A stretch of 64,000 bases of DNA from positions 248,001 to 312,000 of the forward strand of contig NZ_RIAV01000001.1 of the NCBI RefSeq assembly GCF_003852715.1, written 5' to 3'. Shown here piece by piece: positions 55,394 to 63,045 of this stretch; position 1 is the stretch's first letter, and the number at the start of each line of letters is the position of its first letter. The notes beneath the pieces were generated by a model. That model saw nothing but the letters and a program-made list of their open reading frames with translations, did no database searches and was not told where the DNA came from. Source of the stretch: Ectobacillus antri. Lineage in GTDB: Bacteria; Bacillota; Bacilli; Bacillales; Bacillaceae_G. Made by a program: the position numbers and the translations under genes.

Positions 55394-55546
55394 ATGATGA
55401 GCAAAGAACAATATAAGGATACAGGGAAATTAACTAACAAGCATTATGGTGAAGCCAGGGAACAAAGTAATCAGTCGCTTACACAGGAACAAGTACAAAA
55501 TACATTAACAGAAGGAACCATCGATCAACAGGTAAAGCGACATTAA
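55394..55546 (+). CDS. Small hydrophilic protein, 50 aa
   Basis: MMSKEQYKDTGKLTNKHYGE, AREQSNQSLTQEQVQNTLTE...; ribosome-binding site AAGGAGGCG. Gln/Asn/Thr/Lys rich, no hydrophobic core; composition suits a minor spore protein, but I cannot assign a family. It stands between hisJ and a repeat fragment. Confidence 0.5.
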   Translation: MMSKEQYKDTGKLTNKHYGEAREQSNQSLTQEQVQNTLTEGTIDQQVKRH

Positions 55547-55556
55547 AGGCTATAGC

Positions 55557-55615
55557 AAAGAGGCCTGGATATAACTGAATCATGTAACTCTAAAGCCAAA
55601 AGAATAGGGACTCAC
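55557..55615. repeat. Partial copy of the GAGGC-type structured repeat
   Basis: AAGAGGCCTGGATATAACTG then AATCATGTAACTCTAAAGCC matches 34627-34666 at most positions. Only the first third of the element is present; the remainder has diverged or been lost. Confidence 0.6.
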
Positions 55616-55644
55616 TTACTCCTGTTAAAAAGATTGTGATGAAA

Positions 55645-55685
55645 GAAAAAGAATAACCGTTCGGTTATTCTTTTTCTTTTTCATT
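55645..55685. terminator. Bidirectional terminator
   Basis: AAGAATAACCG/CGGTTATTCTT with a TT loop and T-runs on both strands; overlaps the end of pssA. Confidence 0.8.
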
Positions 55686-56372
55686 TTTCTTATCAAAATG
55701 TCGTTGACGCAAGAATTGAGACAACATATACATAATGTAAAGCGGAATTGCGATAAATAAAAATTCTGGTATGCTTCCAAAATTGCGTTGATACATGGTT
55801 ATGATAACTGCGATTAAAAATAATGTAACAATAATGCTGTACTTTGGAAGAGGAACATCTTTGAGACTTGGAATTTGAATGCGACTAACCATTAAAAAGG
55901 CAAACCCAACAAATAGTGTGATGAGTATAATGTTAGGAATTTTATTCGAGAACAGTGTTAAAAATGCCATGATACCACCTGCTGCAGTAATTGGGACGCC
56001 TGTAAAGTACTTGAGTGACGTAGAAGAAGGCGTTACATTAAAGCGCGCTAGGCGATAAGCGCCGAACAATGGAAATAATGCCGCTATGTACAGCCCAATA
56101 AAGCCGTATTGCGAAAAGGAAGTATAATACATTAAAAGTGCAGGTGCGGCTCCAAAAGTAACAATGTCAGCGAGAGAATCGAGTTCTTTTCCCATTTGAG
56201 AATCAACGCGCAATAAGCGGGCAATTCGTCCATCGAGACTGTCAAGCATCATCCCGATTAGAACAAGAATGGCAGCAGATTTATAGTGTCCCATAGAAGC
56301 ATAACCAATTGATAAAAATCCGCTATAAAGGTTTCCTAAGGTAAATAAGTTTGGAATGGCTGCTCTGTACAA
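55665..56372 (-). CDS. pssA: CDP-diacylglycerol-serine O-phosphatidyltransferase
   Basis: 235 aa from TTG 56372 (AAGGGATCTTAAC upstream). The CDP-alcohol phosphotransferase motif DSLDGRIARLLRVDSQMGKE then LDSLAD (D-x2-D-G-x2-A-R-x8-G-x3-D-x3-D) is complete. About seven membrane helices and an acidic/basic C-terminus (FDKKNEKEKE). Makes phosphatidylserine, the precursor of phosphatidylethanolamine. In B. subtilis it is followed by psd; here no psd is seen. Confidence 0.92.
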   Translation of the reverse strand: MYRAAIPNLFTLGNLYSGFLSIGYASMGHYKSAAILVLIGMMLDSLDGRIARLLRVDSQMGKELDSLADIVTFGAAPALLMYYTSFSQYGFIGLYIAALFPLFGAYRLARFNVTPSSTSLKYFTGVPITAAGGIMAFLTLFSNKIPNIILITLFVGFAFLMVSRIQIPSLKDVPLPKYSIIVTLFLIAVIITMYQRNFGSIPEFLFIAIPLYIMYMLSQFLRQRHFDKKNEKEKE

Positions 56373-56613
56373 GTTAAGATCCCTTACTTTCTGTTAAAAT
56401 TCTTTCTTAGTGTGTGAAAGTACTTGTTTTTTATCATACCATAAAATGCTAAAGGTGTTGAGTGTATTATAAAAAATAGGTGTTGTTAAAGTTCCTGAGC
56501 CATTTCTGTTAGTGTGTTTACTTGGTCAGGTAGCTTTTTAGACGCGCCTGCAGGTTCTTTCTTGGATTTTCTCCCAGGTGATGATTATAAACATTAAGCT
56601 ATAACATAGCTGA

Positions 56614-56643
56614 AAATAAGCCGGAGAAAGTCCGGCTTTACTG
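56614..56643. terminator. Terminator of the LTA-synthase-family gene
   Basis: Stem AAGCCGGA/TCCGGCTT; overlaps the stop on the - strand and has T-rich flanks. The gap 56373-56613 otherwise holds only a start-less frame fragment (KKEPAGASKKLPDQVNTLTE) that I do not recognise. Confidence 0.75.
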
Positions 56644-58518
56644 AAATGAAGTGGTCATTGTGCCTGTTTTACGTTTGTTATGAGCATCAAAGCGAAGTAA
56701 ATCACCATAAATTAATCTATCCGATAAACTAAGCTCTGTTTTTGCCTTTTCTGCATAAGGAGCACAAAGTGCGCGATCTACGATAGTACCATTTTTGTTA
56801 TAGCAGATGCCTTTGGTATATGCGTAGTTTTCGGTAATAAAGCTACCGTCTCGCAAAACTGTCATTGCTTCTTGTTCAGCTACGAATAAATCTGTACCAA
56901 ACTCCATATGATCTTTTGTTTTAATGCCTAGCAGGTGCAAAAGAGTTGGTTTTACATCAATTTGTCCAGACACCTTTGAAATGGTTCGTCCCCTCTGTCC
57001 TGGTATATGAATCACAAGTGGAACCCGCTGCAGTGTCAATGTGTCAAATGGTGTAATCTCTTCTTTGCCCAATACTTGAGCCATTGCTGTATTATGGTTT
57101 TCTGAAATGCCGTAATGATCACCATAAATGACTATCATGGTGTTATTGTATAGTCCTTCTTCTTTTAATCGCTGTACAAAATATTTAATTGCTTCGTCGG
57201 TGTAGCGAACTGTTGGAAAATAGCGGTTTACAATGTCGCTTTCTGAATTATATTCGTCTATATAACGGTCTTTCGATTCTAAAATGAACGGAAAGTGGTT
57301 AGTGAGCGTTAAAAATTTTGTATAAAAAGGCTGTGGTAATTCCTTTAAATAGCGTATAGATTGCTCAAAAAAGTCTTTGTCCTTTAAACCCCAACCGACG
57401 GAATTTTGCTGTGTTCCTGTAAAATCAGTCTGATTAAAAAAACGATCGTAACCTAGTGCTGGATACATGATGTCGCGATTCCAGAATGTTTTATCATTAG
57501 AATGAAATACAGCGGAATAATAACCGTAATCTTTTAACAGCTCCGGCGTTGCCATGTATTCATTGTTAGCATGAGTAAAAAAAACAGATCCTCTGTCGAG
57601 CGGATATAAGGAATTTTCAATAATAAATTCCGCATCGGATGTCTTTCCCTGTCCTGTTTGATGGTAGAAATGGTCAAAGTAGTAGCTTTCTTTGATAAAA
57701 TCGTTTAAAAAGGGAGTCACTTCTTTCCCGTTAATCTTTCTACCGATCACAAAGTTTTGTGTGGATTCCATTGAGATAACAATGACATTTTTTCCTTTGG
57801 CTATACCAAATAAGGATTCATCCATATGCTTATCTCGTGCACGAATATAATTTTCAATCTCTACATAGCTATTTGTACTTGCAAACGCGCGTTGTGCTGA
57901 GGATCTTGATTGAAGCACGATATCATACAAGTGATAATTATAGAGTCCTAAATTCTTCACCACCATTTCACGATCAAATGAACGAGTAAACAGTGAAGGT
58001 TTGTAAAGCTCCGCTGCGGAAACCGTAAGAACACATAATGTAATTACACTGGCAAAATAAGATGTTTTTTCTCGCTTTGTTAGAGGGTCTGTGGAAAAAT
58101 AATTTGGAAAACTACGAAGTAGCACAAATAAGAGAATAAGATCGCCAAACATCAAAAAGGTTTTATATGTTAGCAGTTCTCGTATGCTTGTGCCTAAATC
58201 AGCCATGTTATTTGTTTGAAATAAGACTGGTAACGTGACAAAATCATTGAAAAAGCCGTAAAATATAGCGTTTCCAAATAGTACAAAAGAAAGCAAAGCA
58301 CTTATGCCCAATATAAAGCGATTACGATGTTTGGTTTGAAACAAGGCAAGGCCAATAAAGAAGAGTAAAGAACTTACAGGGCTAAACAGCAAAATCAGTT
58401 CATCCCAGTTGTTTTCAATTTTAATATCAAATGCCAATTTGTATACCACGTATGTTTTAATCCATAATAGAACAACCGCCAAAAGTGTAAACTTTAATTT
58501 TGGAAGTAGTCTGTTCAT
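56638..58518 (-). CDS. Lipoteichoic-acid-synthase-family membrane sulfatase-fold enzyme
   Basis: 626 aa from ATG 58518 (AGGGGGAGTTTACAT upstream). Five N-terminal membrane helices (to about residue 170), then the extracellular LtaS domain: metal/catalytic Glu251 in VISMESTQNF, nucleophile Thr293 in GQGKTSDAEF, and metal ligands in YGDHYGISENHN. It transfers glycerol phosphate from phosphatidylglycerol to build or prime lipoteichoic acid. Bacillus has several paralogues (LtaS, YfnI, YqgS, YvgJ) and I cannot say which this is. Confidence 0.88.
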   Translation of the reverse strand: MNRLLPKLKFTLLAVVLLWIKTYVVYKLAFDIKIENNWDELILLFSPVSSLLFFIGLALFQTKHRNRFILGISALLSFVLFGNAIFYGFFNDFVTLPVLFQTNNMADLGTSIRELLTYKTFLMFGDLILLFVLLRSFPNYFSTDPLTKREKTSYFASVITLCVLTVSAAELYKPSLFTRSFDREMVVKNLGLYNYHLYDIVLQSRSSAQRAFASTNSYVEIENYIRARDKHMDESLFGIAKGKNVIVISMESTQNFVIGRKINGKEVTPFLNDFIKESYYFDHFYHQTGQGKTSDAEFIIENSLYPLDRGSVFFTHANNEYMATPELLKDYGYYSAVFHSNDKTFWNRDIMYPALGYDRFFNQTDFTGTQQNSVGWGLKDKDFFEQSIRYLKELPQPFYTKFLTLTNHFPFILESKDRYIDEYNSESDIVNRYFPTVRYTDEAIKYFVQRLKEEGLYNNTMIVIYGDHYGISENHNTAMAQVLGKEEITPFDTLTLQRVPLVIHIPGQRGRTISKVSGQIDVKPTLLHLLGIKTKDHMEFGTDLFVAEQEAMTVLRDGSFITENYAYTKGICYNKNGTIVDRALCAPYAEKAKTELSLSDRLIYGDLLRFDAHNKRKTGTMTTSFQ

Positions 58519-58720
58519 ATGTAAACTCCCCCTGCATGGCCTGTTTCTGGACAAGCTATTTGTATAGAGTATTAAGCTTTGAAACAGGATATTCTTCTTT
58601 ATTCAGTATAGTAGGAAATCTTCTGTATTGCATTATTTTTCTTTACATCGCCTGAGAAGAAATACATATAAGGAGTGAAAGGATAGCAAGGGGTTAAAAT
58701 AAAAGGGGGGGTTTGAAGTG

Positions 58721-59101
58721 ATGAAGCGATTAACAATTTTATTGTGTATGTGTTTGTATAGTATACCGCTACAAGTAAATGCTGATGCGATGCTTGAAGA
58801 TGCATTCTTTTCGGTGTTGTTCCCAAAAATAAATGGGGCGCTGGAAAAGCGGTTTGGTGTGCTTAAAAAATATGATTGTCCGAAAATCGTTAGTATGAAC
58901 AAAATGGTTAACGGTACCTACTTATTTCGTGCAACGCTAGAAGTGATTGTATATGAGCAACAGCCTGGTCAAGAACCAAAACCGCCATTTCAAAAAGTTA
59001 GTATAAATTTTAATAATGAGGATGGAGAGTGGGAGGCCAAGGAGCTACAAGTAACAAGCCTTCCTAATTCAACTAAGTTGACTTGTCGTAAGCCTGTATA
59101 A
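58721..59101 (+). CDS. Secreted DUF3888-domain protein
   Basis: 126 aa from ATG 58721 (AGGGGGGGTTTGAAGTG upstream). Signal peptide MKRLTILLCMCLYSIPLQVN with cleavage after ADA or nearby. The mature part LEDAFFSVLFPKINGALEKR, FGVLKKYDCPKIVSMNKMVN and YLFRATLEVIVYEQQPGQEP fits DUF3888, a family of secreted Bacillus proteins of unknown role, with two cysteines (in KKYDCPK and KLTCRK) that may form a disulfide. Confidence 0.75.
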   Translation: MKRLTILLCMCLYSIPLQVNADAMLEDAFFSVLFPKINGALEKRFGVLKKYDCPKIVSMNKMVNGTYLFRATLEVIVYEQQPGQEPKPPFQKVSINFNNEDGEWEAKELQVTSLPNSTKLTCRKPV

Positions 59102-59108
59102 AAAAGAT

Positions 59109-59138
59109 TTGACAAACTGATTTTCTATCTGTTATTGT
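59109..59138 (+). promoter_or_regulatory. Promoter of lysA
   Basis: TTGACA (59109-59114), 18 bp, TATTGT (59133-59138), placed just before the lysine riboswitch. Confidence 0.6.
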
Positions 59139-59171
59139 AGGAAGCATCATAAAACAAAATATAACCCTCAT

Positions 59172-59422
59172 CTGATCTCGAAATAGAGGTTGCGACATTT
59201 AAGAGTAGTTTGTGTGAGATTTTGTGGAATCGAAGACCGCAGCATGAAAGGAAATGTCGCCGAAGTAAAATGGTTGCCTCAACAACATTTTGCTGGGACT
59301 GCATTGAATAAATGTAGGACTGTCACAAGCAATTGTGGAGAACTATGGAGATGTTGATGCGGTTTCTTGTAATAATGATAAGAAACGCGTGTGAACATTG
59401 TTCCGCGCGTTTTTTGTTTTAT
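59172..59422 (+). promoter_or_regulatory. Lysine riboswitch (L box) with terminator
   Basis: The aptamer shows AGAGGTTGCGAC, AAGAGTAG, GAAAGGAAATGTCGCCGAAG, TGGTTGCC, GCTGGGACTGCATTG and ACTGTCACAAGC. It is followed by a GTTTCTT/AAGAAAC antiterminator-like stem and an intrinsic terminator AACGCG...CGCGTT with TTTTTTG (59391-59418). High lysine would terminate transcription before lysA. Confidence 0.92.
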
Positions 59423-59525
59423 AAAAGAATGATATCGAGTATGACCATGTTTAAATATCCGCATCTTAGTCTGTGGAGCCGAACGAACTGCTTTTGCTTT
59501 TCTTACAAAAAAGGGGGAACAACAT

Positions 59526-60842
59526 ATGTATTTACACGGAACAAGTAGAGTGAATGAAAAAGGACATTTAGAAATTGGTGGTTGTGATACAACGGAATTG
59601 GCAAAAGCCTATGGTACGCCTCTTTACATATACGATGAGGCGTTAATTCGTCAAAAATGCCGAGCATACCACGAAGCGTTTCGCCAAAGTGGTTTTTCTT
59701 ATCAAGTTGCATATGCGAGCAAAGCATTTTTATGTATGGAGATGTGCCGCTTGGTAGCAGAAGAAAATATGTCTCTTGACGTTGTGTCAGGTGGAGAATT
59801 ATATACAGCCTTGCAAGCGGGCTTTCCGGCAGAACGTATCCATTTCCATGGTAACAACAAAACAGAAGCTGAGCTTGTGATGGCACTTGAAGCAGGAATT
59901 GGTTGTTTTGTAGTAGATAACTTTTTTGAACTGGAAGTACTTCACGATTTAGCCAAAGAGCGTGCTCTCACAGTAAACATTTTATTGCGTGTAACACCAG
60001 GGGTCGAAGCTCATACACATGAGTATATCACAACAGGTCAAGACGATTCTAAATTTGGGTTCGGTATTTCAAGTAACCAAGCTTTGCAAGCTATGAAAAT
60101 GGCCATACTGAAACCCCATTACCATGTCATAGGTATACACTCTCATATTGGATCCCAAATCTTTGAAACCGAGGGGTTTGTAAGAGCGATTGAAGTACTA
60201 AGTGCATTTTTGAATATCGTACGTGAGGAAACGGGACATACGATGCAAGTGTTGAATCTGGGCGGTGGATTTGGTATTCGTTATACAGAAGGTGACACAC
60301 CACTGCCAGTTGCGAGCTATATTCAAGAAGTAACTGATGCAGTTAGAGAACAGTGTACAGCATACAATTATCCATTGCCTGAAATTTGGATTGAACCAGG
60401 GCGCAGTATTGTAGGGGACGCAGGAACAACATTATACACAGTCGGCTCTATTAAAGAAGTACCAGGGATTCGAAAATATGTCGCTGTAGATGGTGGCATG
60501 ACAGATAATATTCGCCCTGCTTTATACAATGCATCATATGAAGCTATGCTTGCCAACCGTGCCAACGAAGCACCAACAGAAACGGTATCTATCGCCGGGA
60601 AATGCTGTGAAAGCGGCGATATGCTCATTTGGGACATTCAGCTCCCAACTGTTGCATCTTGGGATTTGTTAGCTGTATCTTGTACAGGAGCATACGGTTA
60701 TTCTATGGCAAACAATTATAACCGCATTACACGACCAGGCGTAGTGTTTGTAAAAGATGGGAGTGCCCAGGTTGTTGTGGAACGAGAATCATTTGCTGAT
60801 TTAATTAAAAATGACCGCGTCCGTACACGCGAATTTGTTTAA
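59526..60842 (+). CDS. lysA: Diaminopimelate decarboxylase
   Basis: 438 aa with AAAAAGGGGGAACAACAT upstream. Fold III PLP enzyme: Lys66 in VAYASKAFLC, HFHGNNKTEAEL, HSHIGSQIF, GGGFGIRYTE, EPGRSIVGDAGTTLY and the catalytic Cys in GKCCESGDML. It converts meso-DAP to lysine, the last step of lysine synthesis. Monocistronic and under lysine riboswitch control. Confidence 0.95.
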   Translation: MYLHGTSRVNEKGHLEIGGCDTTELAKAYGTPLYIYDEALIRQKCRAYHEAFRQSGFSYQVAYASKAFLCMEMCRLVAEENMSLDVVSGGELYTALQAGFPAERIHFHGNNKTEAELVMALEAGIGCFVVDNFFELEVLHDLAKERALTVNILLRVTPGVEAHTHEYITTGQDDSKFGFGISSNQALQAMKMAILKPHYHVIGIHSHIGSQIFETEGFVRAIEVLSAFLNIVREETGHTMQVLNLGGGFGIRYTEGDTPLPVASYIQEVTDAVREQCTAYNYPLPEIWIEPGRSIVGDAGTTLYTVGSIKEVPGIRKYVAVDGGMTDNIRPALYNASYEAMLANRANEAPTETVSIAGKCCESGDMLIWDIQLPTVASWDLLAVSCTGAYGYSMANNYNRITRPGVVFVKDGSAQVVVERESFADLIKNDRVRTREFV

Positions 60843-60849
60843 TATATGG

Positions 60850-61015
60850 CTGTGTTAAAGCCTAATGTTGATAATGGGTACTTGTTGATGTGAGACTCCT
60901 GCGGGAAAAGCGAGTCAAAGGGAGGTCACGTAGGCGCATAGCGCTGAGGAGGCTCCTTGACCGCCCGTGGAAAGCGAACCCTGTAACGGAAATCAACAAT
61001 GAACTTTAACAGAGT
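60850..61015. repeat. MITE-like structured intergenic repeat
   Basis: About 166 bp with imperfect terminal inverted repeats: left CTGTGTTAAAGCCTAATGTT (60850-60869), right on the other strand CTCTGTTAAAGTTCATTGTT. Inside are GAGACTCCTGCGGGAAAAGC, GTAGGCGCATAGCGCTGAGG and AGGCTCCTTGACCGCCC, with GC-rich complementary parts that would fold into a long hairpin. No ORF. It belongs to a repeat type widespread in Bacillaceae; a worn copy is at 548-676. Confidence 0.75.
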
Positions 61016-61027
61016 CTAATATGTAAT

Positions 61028-61063
61028 AGAAGAAAGCTTGCGCAAATGCGCAAGCTTTTAGTA
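61028..61063. terminator. Terminator hairpin
   Basis: AAAGCTTGCGCA/TGCGCAAGCTTT with an AA loop and TTTTAG; between the repeat and the pseudogene. Confidence 0.75.
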
Positions 61064-61115
61064 TGCTCCGGAAGAGTATGTCATTTCGTAGCTATTTAAA
61101 GCTACCCCATCCAGG

Positions 61116-61568
61116 TCAAAGTGCATCGTTACGAAGCGCATACTTATTAAATGGTCTATGTTTAATGGAAAAAAGCAATGCTCCGGTTACCATCCCTACG
61201 CCTTGTGGTAAAATAGCAGACCAACCGTCAATTTCAAACCAGCGTATGATTACGAAATATGCCAAAAATCCGACTGTAGAAAATAGTAGGAGAAGCAACC
61301 CTTTTTTTCGATCACCGCTCTTATTTTTAGGTTTTTCTTTCACTGTAAAAAGTACTTCGATAATAATCAGTGCACTGGCAATACAGCCGATAAAAAAGAT
61401 AAACCAGGATAGATCTCGTGTTTTGTATAGATATATAACAACGGAAAACAAAAAAGCACCGGATGCTGTACCAAGCAGTTGAGAGCGAGAGTCGCCACCA
61501 AGCTTAGTACTGGGCAAAACAAGACTGCCCCAACAAAGAGCTGAAAGCAAAGTCAACAGAAGATCCAT
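61116..61568 (-). pseudogene. GRP-family sugar (glucose/ribose) transporter with internal deletion
   Basis: The start (MDLLLTLLSALCWGSLVLPS) matches GlcU/RbsU-type transporters of about 285 aa. Around residue 65-72 the sequence jumps from FFIGCIASALIII to VLFTVKEKPKNKSGDRKKGL, so helices 3-5 with the family Q-V-N-Q region are missing. It then follows the family again (STVGFLAYFVIIRWFEIDGW, SAILPQGVGMVTGALLFSIK) but stops after YALRNDAL, where four more helices are expected. A two-site lesion; non-functional. Confidence 0.75.
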
Positions 61569-61719
61569 AGTGTAAATCTTTTCTTTTTAGTATTAGTTTG
61601 ACCTAGTGCATATATTTTTTATATGTAGAATGGTATGACATGCCGTATCATCCGTTTATTTCGTTATTACTTACAAGTGTATAAACTGCAAAAATATAAA
61701 ACTTATCAGAAAAGTTGGA

Positions 61720-61747
61720 TTGCAAAAATTTAGAATTGTGTTACAAT
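61720..61747 (+). promoter_or_regulatory. Promoter of the SAM-riboswitch transcript
   Basis: TTGCAA (61720-61725), 16 bp, TACAAT (61742-61747), a few bases before the aptamer. Confidence 0.5.
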
Positions 61748-61758
61748 AAACTAAATCA

Positions 61759-61908
61759 CTTATCCAGAGAGGCGAAGGGAACTGGCCCGATGAAGCCCGG
61801 CAACCTGCGAAAAGCAAGGTGCTACTTCCAGCAAAATGGTACCCATTTTGAAAGATAAGGTAAAATAGTTACCTCAACAGTCTTTTCGAAATGGAAAGAT
61901 TTTTTTGT
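61759..61908 (+). promoter_or_regulatory. SAM riboswitch (S box) with terminator
   Basis: Aptamer 61759-61860: CTTATCCAGAGAGGCGAAGG, ACTGGCCCGATGAAGCCCGG, CAACCTGCG, GGTGCTACTTCCAGC and closing GAAAGATAAGG. The expression platform ends in a CTTTTC/GGAAAG hairpin with TTTTTTT (61880-61908). High SAM should shut off the sulfate-assimilation genes downstream. Confidence 0.95.
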
Positions 61909-61934
61909 TTATTATGGGAAAAGGGGGGGCTGTT

Positions 61935-62078
61935 TTGGTAGCAGAAGAACAGTATCGAGTGATTATGGAAAAAATTAAATTAATGCTCGACGATATGAAA
62001 TTCGGATCCATTACACTCATCGTACAAGATGGCAAAGTTATTCAGCTTGAGAAAAACGAAAAAGTTCGCTTGAAGTAA
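61935..62078 (+). CDS. yezD: YezD-family small protein (DUF2292)
   Basis: 47 aa from TTG 61935 (AAGGGGGGGCTGTT upstream): VAEEQYRVIMEKIKLMLDDM, KFGSITLIVQDGKVIQLEKN, EKVRLK. DUF2292 proteins bind unknown partners and are regularly found at the head of sulfur-assimilation operons in Bacillus. First gene behind the SAM riboswitch. A hairpin terminator separates it from cysH. Confidence 0.85.
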   Translation: MVAEEQYRVIMEKIKLMLDDMKFGSITLIVQDGKVIQLEKNEKVRLK

Positions 62079-62094
62079 AAGCGCTGACTAGAGA

Positions 62095-62142
62095 AACTAG
62101 AGGCGGTTTTAACCTAAGGGTTAAGACTGCCTCTTTTTTTAT
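62095..62142 (+). terminator. Terminator/attenuator between yezD and cysH
   Basis: Stem AGAGGCGGTTTTAACC/GGTTAAGACTGCCTCT followed by TTTTTTTATAT. Full read-through is needed for cysH unless cysH has its own promoter, so it may set the yezD:cysH ratio. Confidence 0.75.
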
Positions 62143-62161
62143 ATAAAAGGAGGAAGGACGC

Positions 62162-62845
62162 ATGATTACGTATGAAACGTGGGGAAAGCTCCCTTCGTTT
62201 TCGGAGGATGATGGTGCAAAAGGAGCACTTTCCGTACTGCGCTGGGCGTATGAAGAATATGGTGAGGATATTGTGTATGCCTGTAGCTTCGGTATAGAAG
62301 GAATGGTACTCATTGATCTTATCAGCAAGGTAAAACCGGACGCTAACATTGTTTTTCTTGATACGAATCTTCATTTTAAAGAGACATATGATGTGATTGC
62401 AAAAGTAAAGGAGAGATTTCCAAAACTGCGTATCGAGATGAAGCAACCTGCGCTGAACTTACAAGAGCAAGAAGATGCGTACGGACCAAAGTTATGGCAA
62501 CGTAATCCGAATGCATGCTGTAACATTCGAAAAGTAAAGCCGTTACATGAAGCACTGAGTCAGGGAAAGGCATGGATTTCAGGTTTACGTCGTGAGCAGT
62601 CGCCAACGCGAAAAAATACAGAATTTCTCAATCAAGATCATAAGTTTCAGTCCATCAAGGTTTGTCCGCTCATTCATTGGACATGGAAGGACATATGGCG
62701 TCATGTACACCGTGAAAATTTGCCTTATAATACATTGCATGATCAGGGGTATTCAAGCATTGGTTGTGAAATGTGTACGCTACCTGCACAAGGAAGAGAT
62801 GGCAGATGGTCAGGTACGAATAAAACGGAGTGTGGTTTACATTAG
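62162..62845 (+). CDS. cysH: Phosphoadenylyl-sulfate (PAPS/APS) reductase
   Basis: 227 aa with AAAAGGAGGAAGGACGC upstream. ATP-PPase-like fold with [13 protein letters not shown] as phosphate loop and [11 protein letters not shown]. Cys pairs [12 protein letters not shown] and [10 protein letters not shown] indicate a 4Fe-4S cluster, and the catalytic Cys is in TECGLH at the C-terminus. The two Cys pairs suggest it can use APS, as in B. subtilis. It reduces activated sulfate to sulfite with thioredoxin. Confidence 0.93.
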   Translation: MITYETWGKLPSFSEDDGAKGALSVLRWAYEEYGEDIVYACSFGIEGMVLIDLISKVKPDANIVFLDTNLHFKETYDVIAKVKERFPKLRIEMKQPALNLQEQEDAYGPKLWQRNPNACCNIRKVKPLHEALSQGKAWISGLRREQSPTRKNTEFLNQDHKFQSIKVCPLIHWTWKDIWRHVHRENLPYNTLHDQGYSSIGCEMCTLPAQGRDGRWSGTNKTECGLH

Positions 62846-62973
62846 AAAACCAAGTAAAACAATTTGAAAACTGTATAAATAAAAAGACTGACATACTTTT
62901 CGCATTAGAAAAGAGTGTGTGCAGATGCGTTCAGTACCCAATCGAGGTGCGTGTCTTGTGGGCTAAAAGTTTT

Positions 62974-63002
62974 TTGTGATTTCGTGATTCTGCTGTTATC
63001 AT
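62974..63002 (+). promoter_or_regulatory. Possible promoter of sat
   Basis: TTGTGA (62974-62979), 17 bp, TATCAT (62997-63002), 44 bp before sat. The gap of 200 bp between cysH and sat is unusually long for one operon, which supports a separate start. Confidence 0.45.
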
Positions 63003-63045
63003 GTCGGAAAAAATCTGCTGTATATGAATAAAGGAGCGAAAAAAG

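Noticed and set aside
56489-56580. Short - strand frame (KKEPAGASKKLPDQVNTLTE...) between pssA and the LTA-synthase-family gene.
   Set aside because: No start codon: a TAA lies directly upstream in frame. At most the tail of a lost gene.
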